A stretch of 64,000 nucleotides of DNA. Source: Nostoc sp. S4 (GTDB taxonomy: Bacteria; Cyanobacteriota; Cyanobacteriia; Cyanobacteriales; Nostocaceae). Where the stretch lies: positions 62,001 through 126,000 of the forward strand of contig JAQYWR010000003.1 of NCBI GenBank assembly GCA_029379225.1. The letters run 5' to 3'. The translations under genes were made by a program, and so were the position numbers. Shown one piece after another: positions 9,146 to 16,008 of the stretch (position 1 is the stretch's first letter; each line of letters begins with the position of its first letter). A model generated the notes under the pieces. The model was not told the DNA's origin. It searched no databases and saw only the letters and a list, made by a program, of their open reading frames with translations.

Positions 9146-9324
9146 AATTGTGACTCGTTAATGTCAGACACCAAGACAAAACTGGCCTGTGGCACACTTC
9201 TACGTAAAAAAATTAGATGTTCTTCGGCGTCGCGGCGATTGACAAATCGTGCGATACATTCGGGCTTACAAGTTTTAGCTGTGCAGAAAATTGCCCAAGG
9301 TTTATAACTGAGTTGAGATTGCAT
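9142..9324 (-). CDS. Small hypothetical protein, 60 residues
   Basis: The start is taken at the ATG at 9324 (MQSQLSYKPWAIFCTAKTC), which has AAGGAA about 10 bases upstream. A longer frame to 9375 would add an unlikely aromatic/Cys-rich leader. The product contains two Cys in AKTCKPEC and a helix with FVNRRDAEEHLIFLRRSVP. The pattern is typical of small proteins carried in cyanobacterial mobile islands, but no function is known. The downstream 50-residue ORF overlaps its stop. Confidence 0.6.
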   Translation of the reverse strand: MQSQLSYKPWAIFCTAKTCKPECIARFVNRRDAEEHLIFLRRSVPQASFVLVSDINESQL

Positions 9325-9375
9325 AATTTCAAATTCCTTGTAAAAAAAACACCAGCGCAAACAGTACCAGTTCAT

Positions 9376-9663
9376 GCTGGTGAATTTCTATAATCCATAA
9401 AAAACGTCTAACTGAGTTGGCTATTGTTGCATAGGCAATTCTCCTTGGATAACCAATTGTCATGGTGAGGGAAGCTGCCAGTAATCAGCTACCGGCAGGT
9501 AATTGGGATATGGTTAAGTCTGTTCGATAATCAGTTTTTGCGTCTAAATTATCCTCCGGTGAAACAGCATGATTTGTGGCGTAATAAGTGATGGGATAAC
9601 GCCAAAATTTAGAAGTCAGAATTTAAAAGTTTATGTCAACTCTTATGTGACTGAACTGTTAAT
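9376..9663. other. Spacer within the leftward mini-gene chain
   Basis: 288 bases without a convincing gene. A short frame on the minus strand from the ATG at 9463 reads into the aromatic leader of the next gene, but its composition is unconvincing. It may hold a promoter for the genes to the left. Confidence 0.4.
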
Positions 9664-9855
9664 TTATGACTCGTCGCCTTCATCAATTCTTGTTCTCTCG
9701 TCGTTTTCTCCTTCGATTTTGATGACTAGTTGATTGTCAGCAATACTCATAGAGTCAAGAGAAAATTCATCTCCAATCTCATCTTCGAGAATTATTACTG
9801 TGTCAGGCGGGAACTGTTGCAGCTTTTCAATTAACTGTTGAACTGTTGAAGTCAT
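9664..9855 (-). CDS. Small acidic hypothetical protein
   Basis: A 63-residue acidic protein (STVQQLIEKLQQFPPDTVI, then LDSMSIADNQLVIKIEGEN). The N-terminal helix followed by a PPDT turn and two strands resembles many small mobile-element proteins of the 'LxxLPpdxxV' type. The start codon follows directly on the TAA stop of the upstream DUF3970-like gene (TAA at 9856-9858, ATG at 9853-9855 on the minus strand), so the two are likely co-translated. Function unknown. Confidence 0.65.
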   Translation of the reverse strand: MTSTVQQLIEKLQQFPPDTVIILEDEIGDEFSLDSMSIADNQLVIKIEGENDERTRIDEGDES

Positions 9856-10059
9856 TTATTGTTCCTCCATTTCTATTGCACTTCTATCGAATTCAACCTC
9901 GCCGTAACGAAACACATCTGTACTTTGACGCATGGGAGAATTTTTTCCCATACTGATAATTTTTAGTGCGCTGATGTAGTCAGATGTTTTTGATAGAAAC
10001 TTACTAAAAGCTTCTACATCTTCAGGAGTTCCTGATAGTCGAATTTTGACTCTGCCCAT
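9856..10059 (-). CDS. DUF3970-like small protein
   Basis: A 67-residue protein beginning MGRVKIRLSGTPEDVEAFSKFL, which resembles the small DUF3970-type proteins (V-K/R-I-x-L-x-G-T-P-E-D/E-V). Start at the ATG at 10059: the frame is open to 10203, but the extra 48 residues are basic, low-quality and do not look like protein. The remainder (SDYISALKIISMG..., VFRYGEVEFDRSAIEMEEQ) fits a beta-alpha-beta fold. It is the first gene of the leftward chain and faces the GCACGTGC operator region. Confidence 0.65.
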   Translation of the reverse strand: MGRVKIRLSGTPEDVEAFSKFLSKTSDYISALKIISMGKNSPMRQSTDVFRYGEVEFDRSAIEMEEQ

Positions 10060-10198
10060 TACTTGTTGTTTAATTCGCCTCCTATTACTAAATGTGCGTT
10101 GGCAAATCACCGCGCAGACACCTAACTGTCTGCACTCTGTTCTCGGTGATTGAGGGTGTTTCCGCGCAAGGTGGCGCGGGTGAGTTGCTCCTGAATTG

Positions 10199-10220
10199 AC
10201 CACGCAAGTTTTAGGCGTGG
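10199..10220. repeat. Short hairpin CCACGC/GCGTGG
   Basis: Six-bp stem with a 10-base loop just left of the operator array, between the two divergent transcription units. Role unclear. Confidence 0.4.
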
Positions 10221-10247
10221 GGGAGCTGGTATTAGTGCAAAATTATC

Positions 10248-10347
10248 TTGCACGTGCTAGTATCTTTTATTAGTTATTGCACGTGCAAGAATATAAGTCA
10301 AGCGTATTTTTATAATGCACGTGCAAAGGCGCACGTTTAGCACGTGC
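10248..10347. promoter_or_regulatory. Array of four GCACGTGC palindromes (candidate operator)
   Basis: Perfect 8-bp palindromes GCACGTGC occur at 10250, 10279, 10317 and 10340, mostly inside a wider (T)TGCACGTGCAA palindrome. A half-site (GCACGT) lies at 10331. They sit between the divergent leftward chain (start 10059) and the rightward ribbon-helix-helix gene (start 10379). Ribbon-helix-helix proteins typically bind such short palindromes cooperatively, so autoregulation and control of both directions is the likely role. Replication iterons are an alternative. Confidence 0.6.
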
Positions 10348-10378
10348 AATAATTGAGGGGTCGCTATGCCTATAACAA

Positions 10379-10743
10379 ATGACAGAAGAAACTACGACAG
10401 ACAAAAAGACAATCAACGCAACAGTGAGGATGTTACCTCAAGATTGGGAAGCTCTGAGGGAGAAAGCATCTCAGCTAGGAATGAACCGGACAGAGTTTTT
10501 TACACAGATAGCGAGGGGAGAAATCAAGCTGGAACACGGTTTACTTCTGGAGGACAAGCAACTCTTGGGGGAATTTTCCGTAGGCTGAAGGAGTTACACG
10601 AAAAGTGTTTAGCTGTGATTGAGTCTCAGGAAAAGCAGATTGAAAGCAGCCTACATGAAAATAAGCAGTTAACAGCAGAAATACAAGATTTATACACACT
10701 CTTAGCTGAGACTTTACAAGAGGACTCATCAAATAGTGAATAA
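10379..10743 (+). CDS. Ribbon-helix-helix DNA-binding protein with coiled-coil tail, split by a -1 frameshift
   Basis: Frame A (10379-10588) gives a clear ribbon-helix-helix protein: INATVRMLPQDWEALREKAS, then MNRTEFFTQIARGEI. It stops at TGA right after LLGEFSVG. The overlapping frame one base back (open to 10743) is nonsense at first. From about 10570 it becomes a good coiled coil (RRLKELHEKCLAVIESQEKQ, then LHENKQLTAEIQDLYTLL). Joining the two at the GGGGG or TTTT runs (10566-10580) gives one plausible protein of about 120 residues, and a terminator follows immediately after the second frame. The change is either programmed slippage, a mutation or a sequencing error. A GAGGGG sequence fits the ATG at 10366 better, but that frame encodes no sensible N-terminus. 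Confidence 0.6.
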
Positions 10744-10775
10744 AACCGTCCTGCCAGTAGAGGTTTGGGCGGTTT
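10742..10775 (+). terminator. Terminator after the ribbon-helix-helix gene
   Basis: AAAACCG/CGGTTTT stem with CC/GG extension, starting at the stop codon of the second frame and ending in TTTT. It supports the idea that the gene ends at 10743. Confidence 0.65.
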
Positions 10776-10906
10776 TGCTTTGTGAGCGATCGCGCTTGAT
10801 GAAGGTTAAGTGTAATTGTGCAGCGCTCATGAAGTGCGATCGTGTTTGTCCAGGGCTGGGGGAGTGGGGGGAGAAGTGCGTAGCTTGCCGCCGTAGGCAT
10901 CGCGGT

Positions 10907-10943
10907 TGACCAATGACCAATGACCAATAACTAATGACCAATG
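10907..10943. repeat. Short tandem repeat (ATGACCA)n
   Basis: Consecutive units of TGACCAA/ATGACCA with one variant (ATAACTA). This is a heptanucleotide-type repeat common between cyanobacterial genes. It reaches up to the ATG of the next gene. Confidence 0.75.
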
Positions 10944-11414
10944 GAAAGACAACCAATTTACATAGCTTATGCCGTAACCGACGACGGGGAAGGACTGACG
11001 CCCATCTGCTGGCACAGTGAAAAACAAAGAGCTGGTGAAGTTGGAGAAGCAATTGCAAAACTTGATGGACTTGATTTCTGGGGAGTATTCGGCTGTAACC
11101 ATGCCGATTATCTAGCAATTAGCACTTTCCCAGATGACCACTCGTTGAACGCAAAAAGCAACGATACTGGCTCACACTCACAAGATGACAAATTGATCGC
11201 AAGTCTAATCGCCAGTAAATTTCACAAACTTGTAGATTGCATATCTTGCCTGGAATCAGACTTAGAGGCGAGTGAATTAGCAGCGATCGTGGCATTTCTC
11301 ATCGACGGACTGCCAGACATAATTAAGTCGTTTCAGCTAGAAGAAAATATTCACGAAATCGCAACAAGCCTTAAGAATAGGCGGCAACAGTCCAGTAACG
11401 TCACTAATAAATAA
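10941..11414 (+). CDS. Hypothetical protein, island gene
   Basis: A 157-residue acidic soluble protein, unrecognised. The first 60 residues look like a small alpha/beta fold (PIYIAYAVTDDGEGLTPICW, then LDGLDFWGVFGCNHADYLAI). The second half is helical (LIASKFHKLVDCISCLESD, SELAAIVAFLIDGLPDIIKS). It begins directly at a heptanucleotide repeat, so its ribosome-binding site overlaps that repeat. Function unknown. Confidence 0.6.
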   Translation: MERQPIYIAYAVTDDGEGLTPICWHSEKQRAGEVGEAIAKLDGLDFWGVFGCNHADYLAISTFPDDHSLNAKSNDTGSHSQDDKLIASLIASKFHKLVDCISCLESDLEASELAAIVAFLIDGLPDIIKSFQLEENIHEIATSLKNRRQQSSNVTNK

Positions 11415-11420
11415 TAACCA

Positions 11421-11582
11421 ATGAACACAACTCGCAATCACAGCAAGGTGATAGCTATCAAAATCTATTTTTGTTTCCGGGCTGGAATGACACCGCGTGA
11501 GACGTTCCGCCATTTAAAAATCAATTACAACACCTGTAGGAGGCATTTTCGTAAGTTTCAACAAATGACTTTAGTCAAATGA
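11421..11582 (+). CDS. Small basic protein, possible helix-turn-helix
   Basis: A 53-residue frame from the ATG at 11421 to the TGA at 11582, 6 bp after the previous gene. The product (NTTRNHSKVIAIKIYFCFRA, then MTPRETFRHLKINYNTCRRH) is very basic. It has a helix-TPRET-helix pattern like the helix-turn-helix of small transposon/resolvase regulators. It could be an excisionase or a DNA-binding remnant. The normal composition and tight spacing support it. Confidence 0.5.
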   Translation: MNTTRNHSKVIAIKIYFCFRAGMTPRETFRHLKINYNTCRRHFRKFQQMTLVK

Positions 11583-11689
11583 CATTGACATTTGACTAAA
11601 AAAACCAAAAAGCCATCAAGCATATTTAGCGATGTCTACGACGGGCTTCGCCTACGTGATGGCTTCCGGATATCTAACTGATAGTAATC

Positions 11690-12370
11690 ATGACACAAAA
11701 TACATATAAAAACAATCTTCCGTGGTCGGAAGAACACGAAGCATTCTGCTATTTGCATCATATTCCCCCGGCTGCTAAATCACTTTGGCAATGGCTAATG
11801 AGGCAAGGGGAAATAGCAGCAGAAATAGAACCAGACTTATCAGAATTTAACGCCACAGTAGCAAAATCACGAGGTAAAGGATATTCGCATAATTACCTCA
11901 AACAGATGTTTGAATTACTGCAATCACATCGTGTTGTGCAGGTAGTTAAGCAGTACAGTTGGAAGATTTTTAAGTTATTAGTTAGACCATTAGATTGGTT
12001 AAAATCACCGAAAAAACAAAACTTACAAAACAGTAACTATAGTTACAATTCACGACCTTCAAATGATAGCAATACCGTTGCCAGTACTATACAGCAGCAG
12101 CATTCTACTAACAAGCAACTGCTCTCAAGTAACGGTATTGATTATGACGATGATGTAACCGAAGTGCTGCAACGTCCAACTCATGAAATTAAGTTGGCAC
12201 TAATCATGTTTCATTTGCGTGGTGGTTTGGAAAAAATTATATATCCAGAAGCTTGGATACGTGATTGTTTGAGAAAACGTTATTGGTTACACCCACGAAA
12301 TTACAGTGTTTTACTTCAAATGTATGGGAACTCTACTGATTGGGAAGATTTATTTCCTAACAGTTGTTAA
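11690..12370 (+). CDS. Hypothetical protein with winged-helix-like N-terminus
   Basis: A 226-residue protein. Residues 10-95 resemble a winged helix-turn-helix of replication/plasmid proteins (HEAFCYLHHIPPAAKSLWQW, then KGYSHNYLKQMFELLQSHRV). A Ser/Asn/Gln-rich linker follows (about residues 105-145). The C-terminal helical segment (EIKLALIMFHLRGGLEKIIY, then AWIRDCLRKRYWL) is similar to the tails of replication-initiation helper proteins. I infer a DNA-binding replication or regulatory role for the island; no exact family is recognised. Confidence 0.6.
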   Translation: MTQNTYKNNLPWSEEHEAFCYLHHIPPAAKSLWQWLMRQGEIAAEIEPDLSEFNATVAKSRGKGYSHNYLKQMFELLQSHRVVQVVKQYSWKIFKLLVRPLDWLKSPKKQNLQNSNYSYNSRPSNDSNTVASTIQQQHSTNKQLLSSNGIDYDDDVTEVLQRPTHEIKLALIMFHLRGGLEKIIYPEAWIRDCLRKRYWLHPRNYSVLLQMYGNSTDWEDLFPNSC

Positions 12371-12400
12371 CTGTACGTATAAAAAAGCTGCAAATAAAAA

Positions 12401-12422
12401 CTGTCTCCATCGCTGGAGACAG
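12401..12422 (-). terminator. Perfect inverted repeat between island genes
   Basis: CTGTCTCC/GGAGACAG with a 6-base loop. The T-rich tail (TTTTTATTT) follows on the minus strand only, so it would work best as a leftward terminator; on the plus strand it may be an mRNA stem. Confidence 0.5.
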
Positions 12423-12444
12423 CGAACATTAAACCAGTCTGATT

Positions 12445-13086
12445 ATGAAACAAATCACATTATTTGACTTACAAGCTTTCACCAAGACTGAAGATAATCC
12501 CGTTTACGATCCGTCCTGGGATGAAGTTGAAACTGCGCCCCAACAGATCAATGACGAACCTTGGAACCTGGCCGATTTTGGTGAAGCACCCCGCAAAGTC
12601 GATGAGGACGGCCAAATTTCTATTTTTTGGGATGATAGCGACGAGCCACCAGATCCAGATGATTATCCTTGCATTGAGGCTTACCTTGAAGCTTGGAGCA
12701 AGTGGGAATTACGTGTTGGGGGGCAAAACTTAGACCCAGAATCACCGTACAAAAGTGTTGGGGGGCAAGTAGTCAGCAACACTCTAGATACTTGTACTGT
12801 CCACACTGGTGAGGTTATCTGTAATACCAAAAAATCTGCCCCCCAACACGATATTCATTGGGTAGAGAAATACTGGGTCGAGCGCTCTGGTAATAAATAT
12901 TGGTATTACCGCTACTGCTGGATGACTGGCCGCAAGATACATCGCTGCTATCTTGGCAGTGTGCATAGCAAGCTAGCCAAACATAAAAAGGCCGATGTCG
13001 AAGTTTGGATCAGCGACGGGCAATCACCTTCTGAGATTCAAAATTTAATTGCGTCTTGGCGTGACCCGAAGCGATCGCAGTCCTAA
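12445..13086 (+). CDS. Hypothetical protein with aromatic/basic C-terminal domain
   Basis: A 213-residue protein. The first 80 residues are acidic and proline-rich (PSWDEVETAPQQINDEPWNL, DDSDEPPDPDDYPCIEAYL). Residues about 138-175 form a striking aromatic/basic module (VEKYWVERSGNKYWYYRYCW, then MTGRKIHRCYLGS) like the short beta domains on cyanobacterial plasmid and phage proteins that may contact DNA. A C-terminal helix follows. It overlaps the convergent gene at 13010-13086. Function unknown. Confidence 0.6.
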   Translation: MKQITLFDLQAFTKTEDNPVYDPSWDEVETAPQQINDEPWNLADFGEAPRKVDEDGQISIFWDDSDEPPDPDDYPCIEAYLEAWSKWELRVGGQNLDPESPYKSVGGQVVSNTLDTCTVHTGEVICNTKKSAPQHDIHWVEKYWVERSGNKYWYYRYCWMTGRKIHRCYLGSVHSKLAKHKKADVEVWISDGQSPSEIQNLIASWRDPKRSQS

Positions 13087-13348
13087 ACTGTCGCAGTTCA
13101 TCCCAGCGCCGGGAAGTAGTTGAGCCAGTACGGCTGTACTGATTCGGGTGAAATTGGGCAATCCTGGTTTCTACAAAAGAGTCGATGAGCTGTAGAATCA
13201 TGTGTTGATCCATCACTAGACCAGAGTCGATGGCATAAGCGTATTCTAAAATCTGTTGTGCCAGTACGATTGGTACGCGGATAGTCTGAGTTTTGCCGTG
13301 GTTCCAAGCTGGCGGGAAGCTGGTGCTGTTTGTTCCTGGTTTGAGCAT
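13010..13348 (-). CDS. Hypothetical small regulator-like protein
   Basis: A 112-residue protein beginning MLKPGTNSTSFPPAWNHGKT, then QTIRVPIVLAQQILEYAYAI. The pattern 'K-T-x-x-I-R-V-P-x-x-L...I-L-x-x-A' is a beta strand followed by a helix, as in ribbon-helix-helix-type proteins widespread in cyanobacteria, so DNA binding is plausible. The C-terminal 30 residues overlap, in the opposite direction, the end of the rightward 213-residue gene and look less conserved. The true end may be earlier in evolution. It lies upstream of no other leftward gene. Confidence 0.6.
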   Translation of the reverse strand: MLKPGTNSTSFPPAWNHGKTQTIRVPIVLAQQILEYAYAIDSGLVMDQHMILQLIDSFVETRIAQFHPNQYSRTGSTTSRRWDELRQFRTAIASGHAKTQLNFESQKVIARR

Positions 13349-13523
13349 TGCACTCTTTGCTGAAAGGCCTGTGTCAAGGCAGGATACAGCGTTTTTGAAG
13401 AAACTGCAACGCTAAAAAATGGCGATCGCCCTGACCAAGAGATAAAGTGCGATCGCGTGTGACTGTCATGTAATTGATTTGGATTTGTATCGGTTTAAGC
13501 CTATCCCTTGTAGACAGGAATTG

Positions 13524-13676
13524 TCACAGATTTGGGTAAATCCGGTCTACCTCGTCCCATGCCTGATTAGTGAGATTCTCTAGTGCCATAGCCAAATATA
13601 AAGGGTGGTCGTACTCCCCTTGCTGCAAGCGTTCAAAGAATATTTCGATTTGCAGGAACAGGAAATAAGGATTCAT
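13524..13676 (-). CDS. 50-residue ORF coupled to the integrase
   Basis: The ATG at 13676 overlaps the integrase stop (ATGA at 13673-13676), and the frame ends at a TGA at 13524. The product (MNPYFLFLQIEIFFERLQQG, then PLYLAMALENLTNQAWDEVD) is a well-behaved helical acidic protein. Coupling to the integrase suggests a directionality factor or integrase partner, which is inference only. Confidence 0.65.
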   Translation of the reverse strand: MNPYFLFLQIEIFFERLQQGEYDHPLYLAMALENLTNQAWDEVDRIYPNL

Positions 13677-14254
13677 AGAGTGTTGATGGCTCCCTTAACG
13701 CGATCGCTATCAATTTCCACATAACCCTCTAGTGACTTGAAGTCCTTGTGGCCAGTAATCTGCTTAATGGTGTAAAGGTCAGTCCCGTTGCGGTGCAGCT
13801 TAGTTATAAAAGTCCGGCGGGTGCTGTGGGTACTGATACCCTTAACCACTAACCCAGCCCGGTCAACAGCTTTACGTAAAATCGCGTCAGCCCAACGGTT
13901 GCTAATTGGTTTAGAGCCGTCACGAGTAGGAAATAGCCATTGGGAGTCACAATCAGATTTGTAAGATAACAGCGACTCAGCCAGAATCGCGTGTACCGGG
14001 ACTTGGCGAGTTTTGCGCTGCCCGTCTGGTGTAGCTTTGCGAGTCCTGGCACGAAAATTGATGTATTCCCGTGGACTGCCATCAGGATTGTAAACATCAG
14101 CGAATTGCAACTTCACCAAAGCCCCCCACCTTTCCCCGGTGTACCAAGCCAGATCTAAAAGTAATTTATATTTTTGGCTTTTTATCTGCTTGCGGATTTT
14201 AGAATATTCCATGTCAGATAAAATAGCTGCTTGTCCGTTGCGATTATTTTTCAT
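13673..14254 (-). CDS. Tyrosine recombinase/integrase, catalytic domain only
   Basis: A 193-residue site-specific recombinase. All catalytic residues are visible: Arg42 (TGERWGAL), a Lys in GQRKTRQVP (about residue 81), His143 and Arg146 (STHSTRRTF), His169 (TGHKDF) and the nucleophile Tyr178 (EGYVEID). It lacks the usual N-terminal SAM-like core-binding and arm-binding domains (typical integrases are 300-400 residues), and the upstream DNA shows no missing coding sequence. Such minimal integrases occur on plasmids and in integron- or invertase-like systems. It likely mediates integration of the island, resolution of multimers or inversion. A 17-bp imperfect inverted repeat lies just upstream. 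Confidence 0.85.
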   Translation of the reverse strand: MKNNRNGQAAILSDMEYSKIRKQIKSQKYKLLLDLAWYTGERWGALVKLQFADVYNPDGSPREYINFRARTRKATPDGQRKTRQVPVHAILAESLLSYKSDCDSQWLFPTRDGSKPISNRWADAILRKAVDRAGLVVKGISTHSTRRTFITKLHRNGTDLYTIKQITGHKDFKSLEGYVEIDSDRVKGAINTL

Positions 14255-14271
14255 CTGTTTGAACTTTGAAG

Positions 14272-14312
14272 ATGTTCCGGATTAACCACTGCAACTGGTT
14301 AAACCGGAACAT
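14272..14312. repeat. Inverted repeat upstream of the integrase (candidate recombination or operator site)
   Basis: Arms of 17 bp with one mismatch: ATGTTCCGG + TT + AACCA on the left, TGGTT + AA + CCGGAACAT on the right, around a 7-base centre CTGCAAC. The size (two about 13-17-bp arms and a 7-bp spacer) matches the core sites used by tyrosine recombinases. It lies 18 bp upstream of the integrase start. An operator or a leftward mRNA hairpin are alternatives. Confidence 0.55.
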
Positions 14313-14472
14313 TTTCCATTTTGGCTATTAGTAAAAAGTGGTTCAATCCTAATCTGGGCAAGCTTTCAAAGTCCTCAGCAATTGTTCTGCTTTTACATAA
14401 AAGAAGAAGATTTACAGAAATTTAGCCAACGCATACAACAGATTTATGACGCTGAAATTTGCGGATAAATAA

Positions 14473-15219
14473 ATGGCAGGCGAAATCGTATTAGCTGGCA
14501 AAGAAAAGATAGTTTTAGCAGTAAATAGGAATAATTACAGGTCAGTAGTTTCCGAAGTCCTAGCAAATAGAAATTTAATCGAAAACAGAGACATTGGGGA
14601 CTTTGTAGGTTTACCAGTTGAAGACTATGTTCGCGCCAAAGTAGAAACAATAAAATTAAGCGTATTTTTCTTTAATTATCAACAACCACCATTCAGAGAA
14701 AGACAAGGTTTTAGGTTTGTTCGGGTAACCTATAATATCCCCGATGTCAACAAAGCCAAGCTAGATTGGCTGACGATTAAAAATGCTTGTGGAGGAGCAG
14801 AGGGTTACACCTGGGGAAGATTCCGAGCCACTGCAAACCTAAGCAATGGTAGACAGATGCAAGTCTACGGTGGCAGTGATGAGACAGCTGCAAATATGTT
14901 GCGCTCATTGGCAGCGTTCTCAACTGCCAAGATACTCACCATGACAGTAGCGGAGGAAAAGAAAGAGGGAAGACGGGCAGAAAATAAAAGAATGTACAAA
15001 GAGACGACACGAGTATATCCGGCGTTTTTTAGTGTTTTAAATTTTGAAAAAGTAGTAGTAGAGGAACAAAGAGAATACTCAGGATTTAATGCTACTCTTG
15101 CCGGAGATTTTCGGCGTAGCCGCACAAAAAAAGTTCCACTTTGGGTAAATAAAGAGCCTTCAAATGCTAGAGCAATAATTACTGAAGCTTTACGAGTTAA
15201 AGGAGTAACACAAGACTAA
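14473..15219 (+). CDS. Unrecognised protein A of the structural-looking block
   Basis: A 248-residue soluble basic protein, first of the rightward 7.5 kb block. No known family. The middle (RQGFRFVRVTYNIPDVNKAK, then WGRFRATANLSNGRQMQVYG) is beta-rich. The C-terminus is basic (DFRRSRTKKVPLW). The helical ETAANMLRSLAAFS segment precedes a charged stretch (EEKKEGRRAENKR). Its stop overlaps the start of gene B (TAATG), so the two are coupled. A structural or nucleic-acid-binding role in a particle is possible but unproven. Confidence 0.65.
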   Translation: MAGEIVLAGKEKIVLAVNRNNYRSVVSEVLANRNLIENRDIGDFVGLPVEDYVRAKVETIKLSVFFFNYQQPPFRERQGFRFVRVTYNIPDVNKAKLDWLTIKNACGGAEGYTWGRFRATANLSNGRQMQVYGGSDETAANMLRSLAAFSTAKILTMTVAEEKKEGRRAENKRMYKETTRVYPAFFSVLNFEKVVVEEQREYSGFNATLAGDFRRSRTKKVPLWVNKEPSNARAIITEALRVKGVTQD

Positions 15220-16007
15220 TGACATTAGAAAAATTAACTATTAAGCAAAAAATAGTTGTAACGCTTGACCACAATAGTGGAACTAACGTTGTTCCAATTT
15301 TCAATTATGTTCCCTATACCAAATCAGGTTACAGACTGATTGATGAGTACTTAGAAATAAATAATTTGAAAGCAGTTAGCTGGATATATTCCTTGACTCC
15401 AGTTGAATTCCCGGTTTTCGAGTTGGAGGATAGCGAGTCTAAACAATTGCTCACAGCAATTAACTTGGAGTGGAACTCTCCGAGAATTCAACTTGATGTA
15501 GTTTGTCAAATAGGCAGCAATCAAGAGTGGCAAAGAATAGCAGCCTACTCACTATTAAATCCCGACCCCTATCCTTACAGAGAATATTCTCTAGGTGACC
15601 ATAGTTTAGGTAACAATGCAATGATTGGACTACAAATACAAGATGCCAATTATGGTTTACTGCAAAGTAGCACCGCCGGAGAAGATAAGGTAATAGCTTA
15701 TGCTGATTTAACACGTCAAATAACTATCGAAAAATTAGTAGATACATCCGTCAAAATAGCGAATAACATTACTAATATTGCAGCAACAATCATCAACAGC
15801 AATGCCAATAGAAAAGGTTTAACGCTGTTTAATAGCAGTGAGAAAAACGTATTTATAGACAGCGTTTCGAGTGTCAGTCCTAGTAGTCATCTAGTAGAGC
15901 TTGAACCGGGGGACTATTGGGAATCTCCTGCACCAATTTACTTAGGTGCTTACTATGGCATTGTGGATTCTGGCAGCACTGCAATAGACATTAGGGAGTT
16001 TGTCTAA
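15219..16007 (+). CDS. Unrecognised protein B, virion-protein-like C-terminus
   Basis: A 262-residue protein coupled to gene A (the ATG shares the A of the TAA stop). It is mostly beta-rich. The C-terminal 70 residues (KGLTLFNSSEKNVFIDSVSS, then LVELEPGDYWESPAPIYLGA) look like a compact beta-sandwich. It has the 'L-F-N-S-S-x-x-x-V-F/Y-I' and 'L-x-P-G-x-Y-W-E' pattern seen in small phage capsid-decoration or tail-associated domains. That resemblance is my reading, not a database match. Confidence 0.6.
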   Translation: MTLEKLTIKQKIVVTLDHNSGTNVVPIFNYVPYTKSGYRLIDEYLEINNLKAVSWIYSLTPVEFPVFELEDSESKQLLTAINLEWNSPRIQLDVVCQIGSNQEWQRIAAYSLLNPDPYPYREYSLGDHSLGNNAMIGLQIQDANYGLLQSSTAGEDKVIAYADLTRQITIEKLVDTSVKIANNITNIAATIINSNANRKGLTLFNSSEKNVFIDSVSSVSPSSHLVELEPGDYWESPAPIYLGAYYGIVDSGSTAIDIREFV

Positions 16008-16008
16008 G

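Noticed and set aside
9324-9463. 46-codon minus-strand frame starting MTIGYPRRIAYATIANSV
   Set aside because: The second half is a hydrophobic run overlapping the leader of the next gene; evidence too weak to call.
10541-11118. Three overlapping minus-strand frames
   Set aside because: They run through a terminator and heptamer repeats and lie antisense to better rightward genes.
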